Origin: an uncultured Acidimicrobiales bacterium
GTDB taxonomy: Bacteria; Actinomycetota; Acidimicrobiia; Acidimicrobiales; SZUA-35
Reading direction: 5' to 3'
DNA: 33,291 nt
Assembly (NCBI GenBank): GCA_937958015.1
Contig: CALGOA010000159.1
Span: forward strand, 1 to 33,291
Shown: piece by piece, positions 1 through 7,123 of the stretch
Position numbering within the stretch: the first letter of the stretch is position 1
Layout: the number at the start of each line of letters is the position of its first letter
Translations under genes and position numbers: made by a program
Notes under the pieces: generated by a model
Told to the model about the DNA's origin: nothing
Database searches by the model: none
What the model saw: the letters and a program-made list of their open reading frames with translations, nothing else

Positions 1-1
1 A

Positions 2-148
2 GTTGAATTCCTATGCAATGAGGCGCTGATCTTCCTAGACATCGCTGAGTACAACCCTGCAATGGCCTTCGTGAGGAAGCTGGCAGAGCGTCCGATCAAC
101 TCGAGCCTTAACCTCTCCCCCTTAATGTATCGACCGCGCCCAAGCTAG
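2..148 (+). CDS. Possible C-terminal end of an unknown gene (truncated by window edge)
   Basis: An open frame enters from the left edge and runs 48 codons to a TAG at 146-148. It would encode a mixed hydrophobic and charged tail (VEFLCNEALIFLDI near the start, LMYRPRPS at the end). No domain is recognisable. The codons include CTA and TTA, which are rare in the neighbouring high-GC genes, so this may be a transferred gene or chance. It is supported only by the frame being open to the edge; a short open frame of this size can arise at random. Confidence 0.25.
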   Translation, partial: VEFLCNEALIFLDIAEYNPAMAFVRKLAERPINSSLNLSPLMYRPRPS

Positions 149-466
149 AGCGATGAGTCGGCGTAAGGAACACGTACTGCGGAAGAACCGGATCACGAGA
201 GGTGTCGAGCCGCCGGCGGCGCCTAGCCCGAAGGCGTCAAGCCGTTGCCGGGGGATCGTGGGGGACGGTTTGATTTGGAGGCAGCCAGGCTAGGAAGATG
301 TGGACGTCGCAGGGCGCGGCACCGACCAGTGCTCTCGACCCTTCGCCGATGCCTGTGTGGGTAGAACCCACCGGTCTCGCCTGGGCGCTCGCGCTTAGCT
401 CGACAGCAGTTCCAACCCCACTGGGAGGACCTACTCGTCACCGACGGGACCGACTGGCAGAGGTAG
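149..466. other. 318-bp stretch with no recognisable gene
   Basis: Both strands were read for proteins, tRNA, SRP RNA, tmRNA and RNase P signatures and none was recognised. Short open frames on both strands have no convincing start or family resemblance. The stretch lies downstream of the zinc-finger gene that ends at 467 and of the partial frame ending at 148, so it should hold their terminators, but no strong hairpin with a T-run was seen. An unannotated small RNA cannot be excluded. Confidence 0.4.
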
Positions 467-1459
467 TTACTCGCCGCTTGGTTCGGTCCGGCGACGACGG
501 CGGGGCAACTCGTCACCGTTGCTGCCGGCTTGGGGGGCCATGCCGCGAAGGTTCGGCGGGACCCAGTTTCCGCCCTGATCGGTGTCGGCGGTGCCGGGTT
601 CGTGAGGTGCGGTGATCAGGTTCGGTTGCCGACTCGGTTCCGGTGGAGCCGCTGCGGCTGCTTCGAGTTGGGCCTCGGACACGAACATTGGAGCCGCATC
701 TTCGGGACCGGCCTCGTTGAACTGGGGAGCGGCGGCCTGGCTGGCGACACCGTCCCAGGGGCCCGACGTTCCGAGCGGTGACTGCTGCAGGTCGGGCAGG
801 GTCCAGGGTGTGGATTCGTTTGCGGCGGGCGGCAGCCAAACGTTCTCGTCGCCGGTGCCTTCCTGCTCCTTGAGCTGTTCGAGGATGGCGGTGGCGGAGG
901 AGTGTTCGGGCGGAGTGGGTTCGAAACCGTCGGGCGCCGGTTCGTATTCGTGGTCGTCGGCTGACTCGATGTAGTCGTCGGCGCTCGGTGGTGGTGGAAG
1001 TTCCTCGGATCCGCCGACGATGGTGACGACTGGTTCGGGAAGGGGGGTCAGTTCCTCCAACTCATCTTCTTCGAGCGGTGTGTCGTTCTTGCGGCGGCGG
1101 AACCGGCTCATGAGCTTGGACGGTTCACGGTCGGGATCCCGACGTTCGACCATCGCAGCGACCTCGGGTGGGTCGATCAGGTCACTGCCGGGGAGTTTGG
1201 GAAGGCCGGACTCGATATCTCCCTGATCACTGAGTTCTGCCTTGAGGTTCTTGCGACGTTTCTTGATCTCCGCCCGGGGGAGCGGCTTCACCGGGCGCCG
1301 GTTGCGGACACCGCTCAGGGCCATGGCGCAGTTGGTGCACAGCGGGGGCTTCCTCTCGCCCCGAGGAAAGATCAGGCAGGTCGAACAGAACTGATCACCA
1401 CAGGAATCGCACACGTCGGTGGCGAAATCCATTGGATCGTTGTGGCAGCGACCATTCAT
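467..1459 (-). CDS. Hypothetical protein with N-terminal B-box-like zinc finger and long acidic/proline-rich tail
   Basis: 330 aa. Residues 1-45 hold a Cys/His cluster (C5, H6, C17, C20, C25, C28, C41, C44) arranged in CxxC pairs, resembling the B-box or zinc-ribbon fingers seen at the N-terminus of many bacterial membrane or adaptor proteins. Residues 60-125 are basic and charged (KKRRK, RFRRRK). The rest is low-complexity, rich in Glu, Pro, Ala and Asp, and ends in a basic patch (RRRRR). There is no membrane segment or signal peptide, so a cytoplasmic, probably disordered scaffold is likely. The start ATG at 1459 has an AGGAAAG Shine-Dalgarno about 12 nt upstream; Met10 is an alternative. 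It is divergent from purB across 87 bp. The function is unknown; zinc binding is inferred from the spacing only. Confidence 0.7.
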   Translation of the reverse strand: MNGRCHNDPMDFATDVCDSCGDQFCSTCLIFPRGERKPPLCTNCAMALSGVRNRRPVKPLPRAEIKKRRKNLKAELSDQGDIESGLPKLPGSDLIDPPEVAAMVERRDPDREPSKLMSRFRRRKNDTPLEEDELEELTPLPEPVVTIVGGSEELPPPPSADDYIESADDHEYEPAPDGFEPTPPEHSSATAILEQLKEQEGTGDENVWLPPAANESTPWTLPDLQQSPLGTSGPWDGVASQAAAPQFNEAGPEDAAPMFVSEAQLEAAAAAPPEPSRQPNLITAPHEPGTADTDQGGNWVPPNLRGMAPQAGSNGDELPRRRRRTEPSGE

Positions 1460-1532
1460 GTATCGACGGCTTTCCTATCGGGCAGACTTGCACAGCTTGA
1501 ATCGTCACAGTCCGGTCGGTTCTTAAGCTACT

Positions 1533-1540
1533 GAGGAGGA
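1533..1540 (+). promoter_or_regulatory. Strong ribosome binding site of purB
   Basis: GAGGAGGA lies 6 nt before the GTG at 1547 and decides the GTG as the start codon in the absence of a nearby ATG. Confidence 0.75.
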
Positions 1541-1546
1541 TTCCCT

Positions 1547-2965
1547 GTGACGGTTCCAAACGTCCTAGCCGAGCGGTATGCGAGCGCGGAGATGCGTGCG
1601 GTGTTCGATCCGGTTCAACGAGTGATCGCCGAGCGGCAACTCTGGGTTGCGGTCATGAAGGCCCAGGCTGATTTGGGTCTCGACATCCCCGCCGCCGACA
1701 TCGCCGCGTACGAGGCGGTTATCGACCAGGTGGACCTCGTCAGCATCGCTGAACGAGAGCGAATTTCTCGTCACGACGTCAAGGCCAAGATCGACGAGTT
1801 TTGCGCCCTAGCTGGTGTCGAGCACGCCCACAAGGGAATGACCTCACGGGATCTCACCGAGAATGTCGAGGCCATGCTGAGCTTCCGGGCCCTCGAGTTG
1901 ATCAGCGACAAGGTCGTTGCCCTGCTCGCTCGCTGGGGCGAGATTGCAGCCGAAACCGCCGGGCTCGCGATGGTGGGGCGTACCCACAACGTCCCCGCCC
2001 AGCCCACCACGATGGGTAAGAGAATCGCCGGGTACGCCGAGGAGTTGCTTGCCGGCCTAGCGTCGCTGGACTCGGCCCGGGAGCGGTTCGCGATTCGCGG
2101 GATCAAGGGTCCGGTCGGTTCCCAACAGGACCAACTCGATCTGCTCGGTGACAGCGACAAGGTCGACCAACTCGAACGCCGCGTTGCCGCTGAACTCGGG
2201 GTCCCCAACGTTCTCACATCGGTCGGCCAGGTCGCGCCGCGCTCGCGCGACTTCGAAGTGATCGCCGCGCTGGTTCAGCTTGCATCCGCACCCGCCAACC
2301 TTGCCCTGCAGGTTCGCCTGATGGCCGGGCATGAACTGGCGACCGAGGGATTCGCAAAGGGCCAGGTTGGTTCGTCCGCCATGCCACACAAGATGAACAG
2401 CCGCTCGTGCGAACGAGTCAATGGGTTCCATGCGATTCTGCGTGGCCATCTGACGATGGCCGCCAACCTCACCGGCGATCAGTGGAACGAAGGCGACGTG
2501 TCGTGCTCGGTGGTTCGCCGCCTCGTGATCCCGGATGCGTTCTTCGCGATCGACGGACTACTCGAGACGTCGTTCTCAATCGCCGATGGACTCGGCTTCT
2601 TCCCGAAGGTGATCGAGGCCGAGTTGGGTCGGTATTTACCGTTCGTGGCGACGCCCACGTTGTTGGCCCATGCAGTCCGTGAAGGGTTGGGGCGAGAAGA
2701 GGCCCACGAGTTGATCAAGGAACACGCCGTTGCTGCCGCGTTGGCGATGCGCGATGGCAGCGGCAGCGGGACCGATCTCGTAGAAGGGCTCGGGTCCGAC
2801 GAGCGTTTTCCCGGATCGGCGAGCGAGCTCGCCCATGCGATCTCCGACCCCGCTTCTCTACTGGGCCGAATCGACGCCCAGATCGCCTCGACGGTCGGAG
2901 CGATCAACGACGTGGTCGCCCAGCGTCCGGCTGCAGCGGGTTATCGAGGCGCACCGATTCTCTAG
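1547..2965 (+). CDS. purB: Adenylosuccinate lyase
   Basis: 472 aa, the usual length for PurB. It cleaves SAICAR to AICAR and adenylosuccinate to AMP, releasing fumarate, in cytosolic purine synthesis. The fumarase/aspartase superfamily signature GSSAMPHKMN lies near residues 275-285 and holds the mobile catalytic-serine loop. Other conserved blocks are SRHDVKA, HKGMTSRDLTEN (about residues 95-107) and GRTHNVPAQPTTMGKR (about 143-158), which carries the catalytic histidine. The start is GTG at 1547, fixed by a strong GAGGAGGA Shine-Dalgarno at 1533-1540 with 6-nt spacing. The nearest neighbours are not purine genes, so it appears to be transcribed alone. The family assignment is secure; which lyase of the superfamily rests on the overall motif pattern. 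Confidence 0.95.
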   Translation: MTVPNVLAERYASAEMRAVFDPVQRVIAERQLWVAVMKAQADLGLDIPAADIAAYEAVIDQVDLVSIAERERISRHDVKAKIDEFCALAGVEHAHKGMTSRDLTENVEAMLSFRALELISDKVVALLARWGEIAAETAGLAMVGRTHNVPAQPTTMGKRIAGYAEELLAGLASLDSARERFAIRGIKGPVGSQQDQLDLLGDSDKVDQLERRVAAELGVPNVLTSVGQVAPRSRDFEVIAALVQLASAPANLALQVRLMAGHELATEGFAKGQVGSSAMPHKMNSRSCERVNGFHAILRGHLTMAANLTGDQWNEGDVSCSVVRRLVIPDAFFAIDGLLETSFSIADGLGFFPKVIEAELGRYLPFVATPTLLAHAVREGLGREEAHELIKEHAVAAALAMRDGSGSGTDLVEGLGSDERFPGSASELAHAISDPASLLGRIDAQIASTVGAINDVVAQRPAAAGYRGAPIL

Positions 2966-2993
2966 AGCAGTAGCTCTCTAAACCAAGGGGTCG

Positions 2994-3306
2994 CTATTCA
3001 GCAGGGTCGACGGGTGCGATCTGAACGACCTGGCGGACGACCACACCGGCGAATGGATCCTTCAGTGCGATATTGACGAGTTCGATCGCCTCAACGACGG
3101 CGGTGGTGTCGTCGGTAGAACCGTCGTCTACCACCAGTACCTCGAAGCCGGTCATAGGACTGGTCTGTGACGCTGGCGATCGTGGCGGAGATCGTTTGGG
3201 CAGCATTGAACGTCGGTATGACGACCGAAACCATCCCCCCGACTACCTGGGGCGGATCGATCGGTGGAGCGCCCGAGTCGAGTGTGGTCGCAGAATCCTT
3301 AGCCAC
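2994..3306 (-). pseudogene. Frameshifted, truncated family 2 glycosyltransferase fragment
   Basis: The minus strand encodes the classic GT-A N-terminus VSVVIPTFNAAQTI in one frame, ending near 3165. The continuation FEVLVVDDGSTDDTT (the nucleotide-sugar binding VVDDGSTD motif) is in the next frame, so one surplus nucleotide near 3150-3160 breaks the gene. The second frame stops at 2994, before the DxD motif and acceptor domain of a normal GT2 of 230-330 aa. The likely original start is GTG at 3306, overlapping the end of the upstream nucleotidyltransferase-like gene by 8 nt, which suggests an operon. Loss of both frame and C-terminal half argues for a dead gene rather than a sequencing error alone. 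Confidence 0.75.
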
Positions 3307-4342
3307 CGCTTGTCCGGAGGTAGGCCCGCAGGGACCGCACGCCATCGAACCGGGCGGCTGCGACGCGGGCGCGGCCCAAACGCTTGATAGCGCCGGCGCG
3401 TTCGGGCTGGGGTGGCGCCAGTATCAATTCCTCCCGGCGCCGCTGCAACTCCGAACGCCACCGGTCAATACTGGCGACTCCGAGATCGACGCTGGAAAGG
3501 ACACCGAGACGCAACTCGAGCCGGTCGATCAGTGCGAGCGAGTTGATCGGCTCTACAACCTCGTGCAGCGAAAGATCTGGATGGGCCCGTGCGATACCGG
3601 ACACTCCGACCGTCCATCGAAGGGTGCTGTGCGATTCTTCGACGCTGCCCCCCGAGGCACCCAGCCCGTCGACCAGAATCGAGAGGAGTACGTCGGGCGT
3701 CGACGCCTTGCGGACTGAGCCGTTCTCGCCGACGGCACGGTCCCAAACCCGTTCGCTACTGCCGGGGGTGCCGAGCCAAGGGTTGAACGTACTTGTCAAC
3801 GTGGCGGTGCCCCCCGTAGGTGACAGCAGTGGCCAGGTGTGTTGGGTGAGCCTGAATCGAGCCGATCGCTGCGGCATCGACTCGTGATCGAAGGTCCAGC
3901 CCGCCGAGAGGAGCGCATCCAGCGCGGAGCCGCCGTCGCGATACTCCACGCAGATCCGGGGGGCCAACAATCGAAAAGTCGCAGGGTCGTTCAGTGTCTG
4001 GGCACAGGTTTGGTCGGGTGGTTCCAGCGACGGGATCGACGCCTTGCAAAGAACGGTCGAAGCCTCCCGGGCCACCGCAAGATGTTGCTTGCTCACGACC
4101 CAGAGCTTCCGGTAGGTGCCTCGCAGTCGTTTCAGCTCGGGGTGGTCGGGATCGAGCCGTTGAACCGTAGCCGACAGAGCCGCAAGCAGATCGTACGTAG
4201 CACCCACCGAGTCGTGAAGGTCGTTCTGTTGTTGCCAGCGATCCCAGCGTTCCCGGTCGGAGACGTCGCCGAGCGCGAGGTGCAACAGTTCGATGTCTGA
4301 CGTCGAAGTCGACGCGGTGATGCTCGGATCCGCCGAAGCCAT
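3299..4342 (-). CDS. Nucleotidyltransferase-like protein (NTP_transf_5 type), probably catalytically degenerate
   Basis: 347 aa from ATG 4342, chosen because an AAAGGA Shine-Dalgarno lies just upstream; an in-frame ATG at 4381 has none. The layout (helical N-terminus with LLHLALGD, a middle block ending ALDALLSAGW, a WP-containing beta region, then TPDVLLSILVDGL and LRWTVGVSG) resembles the uncharacterised nucleotidyltransferase family PF14907, often found in polysaccharide clusters. In that family a GDxDLLV-type motif precedes the LLxxxGW block; here the corresponding stretch reads RICVEYRDGG, so the metal-binding Asp pair is not visible. It overlaps the start of the broken GT2 gene, consistent with a decaying glycan locus. 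The family call is by pattern only and unproven. Confidence 0.55.
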   Translation of the reverse strand: MASADPSITASTSTSDIELLHLALGDVSDRERWDRWQQQNDLHDSVGATYDLLAALSATVQRLDPDHPELKRLRGTYRKLWVVSKQHLAVAREASTVLCKASIPSLEPPDQTCAQTLNDPATFRLLAPRICVEYRDGGSALDALLSAGWTFDHESMPQRSARFRLTQHTWPLLSPTGGTATLTSTFNPWLGTPGSSERVWDRAVGENGSVRKASTPDVLLSILVDGLGASGGSVEESHSTLRWTVGVSGIARAHPDLSLHEVVEPINSLALIDRLELRLGVLSSVDLGVASIDRWRSELQRRREELILAPPQPERAGAIKRLGRARVAAARFDGVRSLRAYLRTSGG

Positions 4343-4453
4343 ATGAATCGTCCTTTTCCCGGTAGGCGCAGGATACACCACGCACAGTGTGTGACCAGCA
4401 CTTTCAGTTATTGTCAGATAGTACGGGAGGGGACGAAACCCGGTGGTGAGCTA

Positions 4454-4867
4454 CTACTTGTGTTGTGCTCTACTGATTCCGGCCTTTTTTAGGACACTTG
4501 CTTCTATTCCCAATTCCCGAAATGCTGCGTAGGAAATGCCCCGCCGTTCGGCGTAGTCCTTTGCAACGCTGATAAACGATGCCTCCAGGGCCGCGATATC
4601 GATGCGCTGATCCATGGACTCGAGTTCTTCAGTGAGATCGATGCGTTCCTGAATGAGCTCCAGTTTCTGCAGCGCCTTAGCGGACTTCAGCTCATCTTCG
4701 ATCGCCGCGATCCTGTTCGCAACCGTTTCGTTAGTCCGCTTTCTTCCACGCTTGGGCTTGGTTGCTTCGAGACCTTCGAGATAGGAACGTACGACTCGGC
4801 CCTGATTTCGCCCGACGCTGAGCGCCTCTTTATGGTCATCCGACATGGGTTTTCGCTGCGTGGCCAT
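4454..4867 (-). CDS. Conserved hypothetical actinobacterial coiled-coil protein
   Basis: 137 aa. The N-terminus MATQRKPMSDDHKEAL is followed by a basic KPKRGRKR patch (about residues 37-44), a long charged helix with heptad-like spacing (about 50-95), and a C-terminal block KDYAERRGISYAAFRELG. The same architecture recurs in many actinobacterial hypotheticals; no function is established to my knowledge. The basic RGRKR patch could bind nucleic acid, which is inference. A TATACT box lies only 6 nt before the ATG, so the mRNA is probably leaderless. The promoter sits directly behind the terminator of the tRNA cluster. Confidence 0.75.
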   Translation of the reverse strand: MATQRKPMSDDHKEALSVGRNQGRVVRSYLEGLEATKPKRGRKRTNETVANRIAAIEDELKSAKALQKLELIQERIDLTEELESMDQRIDIAALEASFISVAKDYAERRGISYAAFRELGIEASVLKKAGISRAQHK

Positions 4868-4873
4868 TTGCTG

Positions 4874-4879
4874 AGTATA
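4874..4879 (-). promoter_or_regulatory. -10 box TATACT for the 137-aa gene (leaderless)
   Basis: On the minus strand TATACT is followed by CAGCAA and then ATG at 4867. The predicted transcription start therefore falls on or next to the start codon. The -35 region is weak and lies in the T-rich tail of the upstream terminator. Confidence 0.55.
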
Positions 4880-4897
4880 CGAGCGGCGAAAACGAAC

Positions 4898-4923
4898 AAA
4901 CCAGCGCCTTGCGGCGCTGGTTT
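4898..4923 (-). terminator. Rho-independent terminator of the tRNA cluster
   Basis: Perfect 11-bp inverted arms (AAACCAGCGCC and GGCGCTGGTTT) around a GCAA tetraloop, followed on the minus strand by a T-rich run TTTGTTCGTTTTC. It lies 5 nt beyond the 3' end of tRNA-Phe. Confidence 0.85.
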
Positions 4924-4928
4924 GAGTG

Positions 4929-5001
4929 TGGTCGGGACCGGCGTCGATCCGGTGACCTATCGCTTTTCAGGCGACCGCTCTGCCAACTGAGCTACCCGAC
5001 C
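4929..5001 (-). tRNA. tRNA-Phe (anticodon GAA)
   Basis: 73 nt with discriminator A and no encoded CCA. Acceptor arms GGTCGGG/CCCGACC pair fully. The anticodon loop is CTGAAAA, giving anticodon GAA. T-arm stems ACCGG/CCGGT are intact. It is the last gene of a Glu-Asp-Phe cluster read on the minus strand. Confidence 0.95.
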
Positions 5002-5017
5002 AGATCTTGCTCTGTAG

Positions 5018-5092
5018 CGGTCCCGACGAGATTTGAACTCGCGACCTCCGCCTTGACAGGGCGGCGTGCACTCCAGACTGCACTACGGGACC
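5018..5092 (-). tRNA. tRNA-Asp (anticodon GTC)
   Basis: About 75 nt. Acceptor arms GGTCCCG/CGGGACC pair fully, with discriminator G as expected for Asp. Anticodon loop CTGTCAA sits on a CCGCC/GGCGG stem, giving anticodon GTC. No CCA is encoded. Confidence 0.95.
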
Positions 5093-5112
5093 AGATTGTC
5101 CGGCGAACCGGG

Positions 5113-5176
5113 GTATTCGCTAGCCGAAGGCCAGGTAATCGCTAGCCGAAGCTAGGTATTCGCTAGCCGAAGCTAG
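5113..5176. repeat. Three tandem ~21-bp repeats in the tRNA-Glu/tRNA-Asp spacer
   Basis: Units at 5113-5134, 5135-5155 and 5156-5176 share the core TCGCTAGCCGAAG and differ at a few bases. Each contains the palindrome GCTAGC. They fill most of the 88-bp spacer and would be transcribed with the tRNA precursor. They are not CRISPR: there are no spacers. Confidence 0.85.
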
Positions 5177-5180
5177 ATAG

Positions 5181-5253
5181 CACCCCCAACGGGATTCGAA
5201 CCCGTGTTGCCGCCGTGAAAGGGCGGAGTCCTAGGCCGCTGAACGATGGGGGC
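5181..5253 (-). tRNA. tRNA-Glu (anticodon TTC)
   Basis: 73 nt, first in the minus-strand cluster. Anticodon loop CTTTCAC sits on the CCGCC/GGCGG stem, giving TTC. The T-arm contains GGTTCGAATCC. The acceptor GCCCCCA/TGGGGGT ends in a G1-U72 wobble pair with discriminator G. No CCA is encoded. Confidence 0.95.
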
Positions 5254-5366
5254 CTGAGGGCTGGATCATGTTAGCAAAGAATGGTTGGCTCCCAACCTCA
5301 ATTTCCGCCTTTGTGCTGGGTGGGGCTGAGCGTGGCTCGGGGAACCAAAACGTGGTGTCCTCCGGG

Positions 5367-5807
5367 TCAGAACTGTGCCTCGACGATGTGGTGGAGGAGC
5401 GTGCTGAGTGACTGGTAGACCGCATAGCTGATCTCCTGCTCGGGAGCGGGCGCCCAGTCGTCGGATTCGCTGATGTCGAGGTGGGTGCCCATCACGAGGC
5501 GAAGGTCGTTCACCACCCGCATCCAGGCCTCCAGCGTCTCGCCGTCGATTTGGTCGTCATCGACGGTCTCCATCACGGTCGTCAGCGAGGTTCGCCGCCC
5601 GTCGACCAACTCACCCCGCGCCAGGATCTGATACCCCGCGTCCTTCTCCGGATCGTTCGAATAGGCGGTGGGAAAGAGCCGTTGGAGCGACGGATTATCG
5701 GTCTCGATCTGTTCGTTTAGTTGCCGCGCAAGGTCGACCACCATTTCGCGAAGGACATCGGGGATGTCGAAGAGGAACGCGTCCTCCTCGATTCGAACGA
5801 TCAACAC
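5367..5807 (-). CDS. DUF2017 family protein
   Basis: 146 aa from GTG 5807, which lies 4 nt past the clpS stop and follows a GAGG-type ribosome site; longer in-frame starts would run deep into clpS. Its mostly helical, acidic sequence (FDIPDVLREMVVDLARQL at the start, VVNDLRLVMGT and SYAVYQSLSTLL later) matches the DUF2017 family that sits next to clpS across Actinobacteria. The biochemical role is not established; the fixed linkage suggests a part in Clp-dependent proteolysis, which is inference. It is the last gene of the ctaA-clpS-DUF2017 run. Confidence 0.85.
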   Translation of the reverse strand: MLIVRIEEDAFLFDIPDVLREMVVDLARQLNEQIETDNPSLQRLFPTAYSNDPEKDAGYQILARGELVDGRRTSLTTVMETVDDDQIDGETLEAWMRVVNDLRLVMGTHLDISESDDWAPAPEQEISYAVYQSLSTLLHHIVEAQF

Positions 5808-5811
5808 GACC

Positions 5812-6102
5812 TCAGCCCTCGGCCTTCTCCATCGTGGCCCACAGGCCGTACGCATGAAGACGGTGCACGTCGGCCTCGGCTTCGGTCCGGGTTCCACTGC
5901 TCACGGTGGCTCGACCCTTTTCGTGCACGTCCATCATGAGCCGGGTTGCCTTCTCGAGGCTGAAGCCGAACAGTTTCTGAAAGACGAGAGTGACGTAGGA
6001 CATGAGGTTGATCGGATCGTTCCACACCAACACCTGCCAGGGAGTATCGGTGTCAACGTCTTCGTCCAGGTCGGGCTGCTCAACTTCCATCGGCGCTGTC
6101 AT
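5812..6102 (-). CDS. clpS: ATP-dependent Clp protease adaptor ClpS
   Basis: 96 aa, the normal ClpS size. ClpS delivers N-degron substrates to the ClpA/ClpC unfoldase. The core [17 protein letters not shown] (about residues 21-37) carries the conserved N-D pair of the N-degron pocket, and [19 protein letters not shown] is the second family block. The acidic N-terminal extension ([10 protein letters not shown]) is the flexible region that contacts the unfoldase. Its ATG overlaps the ctaA stop by 4 nt (ATGA), so it is translationally coupled to a heme A synthase. No clp unfoldase gene is in the window. Confidence 0.95.
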   Translation of the reverse strand: MTAPMEVEQPDLDEDVDTDTPWQVLVWNDPINLMSYVTLVFQKLFGFSLEKATRLMMDVHEKGRATVSSGTRTEAEADVHRLHAYGLWATMEKAEG

Positions 6103-7007
6103 GCGGGCACCGACCGTTGATCAATAGCCGAACGCACCCTGGTGGACGCTTCGGACTCCAGACGCATGCCCATGTCGAGGTACAGCCACACCGAGGCACA
6201 CCAGACCGCGATCGAACCGATCACGTGCAGCTGCACCAGAAGCGGAGGGACACCACTGAAATACTGGGCGTAACCGATCGCCCCCTGAATGAGGATGGAA
6301 ACGAGCACCGCACTCAACGCCGTCGGGATCTGAGCTCGTTCGCGAGATATCTGCACCGCCATGACCACACTTGTGGCAAGGAAGATCCAGACGGTGACGC
6401 TGTGTATTTGGGCGACCGAGCCGAGGTCGAACGGCAGTCGATCGGCCCGGGCGTCTCCGCTGTTCGGTCCGGTACCGGTCACAACCGTCCCCGTCACAAG
6501 CACCGCGAGCGCAAGAACGAGATGAGTCTGAGCAATGGCCGGGCGTGACCGGGACGAGCGGGTAGCGGCGGCGGGATCGGCGGCTCGGTACAGCACGACC
6601 GCATTAGCGAGCAACGCCATAGAGATAAGGAAGTGGGCGGTGACCGAGATCGGGGACAACTCCAACAGCACGACCGCGGCCCCGACGAGGATTTGGGTTA
6701 GAACCCCGATGACGAGGCCCCACGCCAGAAGGACGAGGCGACGGTCGCGGGGGCGACGGAGGTAGGCAGCCAGGACGGCGGCGATCACCGCCGCCGAGAC
6801 AACACCGGTGAAGAGGCGATTGCCGAACTCGACCCACCCGTGAAACGACCATTCGGGGGCGAGCGAGTCCTCGGTGCAGGTAGGCCAATCCTCACACCCG
6901 AGTCCGCTCTGGGTGAGTCGAACAGCGGCTCCCGACGCCACGATGACTGCGAGCATCACGCCGGCCGCTAACACGACCTTGCGGTAGCCAGTCGGAGTAA
7001 CGGACAC
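6099..7007 (-). CDS. ctaA: Heme A synthase (COX15/CtaA family)
   Basis: 302 aa from GTG 7007 ([10 protein letters not shown]), directly before the first membrane helix; the longer in-frame start at 7163 adds an implausible charged leader. CtaA oxidises the C8 methyl of heme O to make heme A for the aa3 oxidase. Eight membrane helices are visible. The extracytoplasmic cysteine pair is present (GCEDWPTC, C38 and C44). Heme-ligand positions appear as [17 protein letters not shown] and QLHVIGS. The first pair is E60 and N63 (VEFGNR) where Bacillus CtaA has Glu and His. It lies divergent from ctaB, fitting a heme O/A pathway locus. Confidence 0.92.
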   Translation of the reverse strand: MSVTPTGYRKVVLAAGVMLAVIVASGAAVRLTQSGLGCEDWPTCTEDSLAPEWSFHGWVEFGNRLFTGVVSAAVIAAVLAAYLRRPRDRRLVLLAWGLVIGVLTQILVGAAVVLLELSPISVTAHFLISMALLANAVVLYRAADPAAATRSSRSRPAIAQTHLVLALAVLVTGTVVTGTGPNSGDARADRLPFDLGSVAQIHSVTVWIFLATSVVMAVQISRERAQIPTALSAVLVSILIQGAIGYAQYFSGVPPLLVQLHVIGSIAVWCASVWLYLDMGMRLESEASTRVRSAIDQRSVPA

Positions 7008-7123
7008 ACAGTCATGGTACGTCGCCGGCGCAGGCGCCAACGACTCGGCGTGGTCATCGTCACTCGTGATTGGGTTGTTTCGTATGGGAGGTAGGGGTGG
7101 GCGAGCGGTACGATCAACCTGCC

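Noticed and set aside
149-466. SRP RNA, tmRNA or RNase P RNA
   Set aside because: None of the conserved core motifs of these RNAs could be found on either strand.
5113-5176. Possible CRISPR array
   Set aside because: The units are directly tandem, with no spacers, and lie inside a tRNA spacer.
4868-5260. Integration site of a genomic island at the tRNA cluster
   Set aside because: No integrase, no direct repeat of a tRNA 3' end, and the flanking genes are ordinary chromosomal genes.
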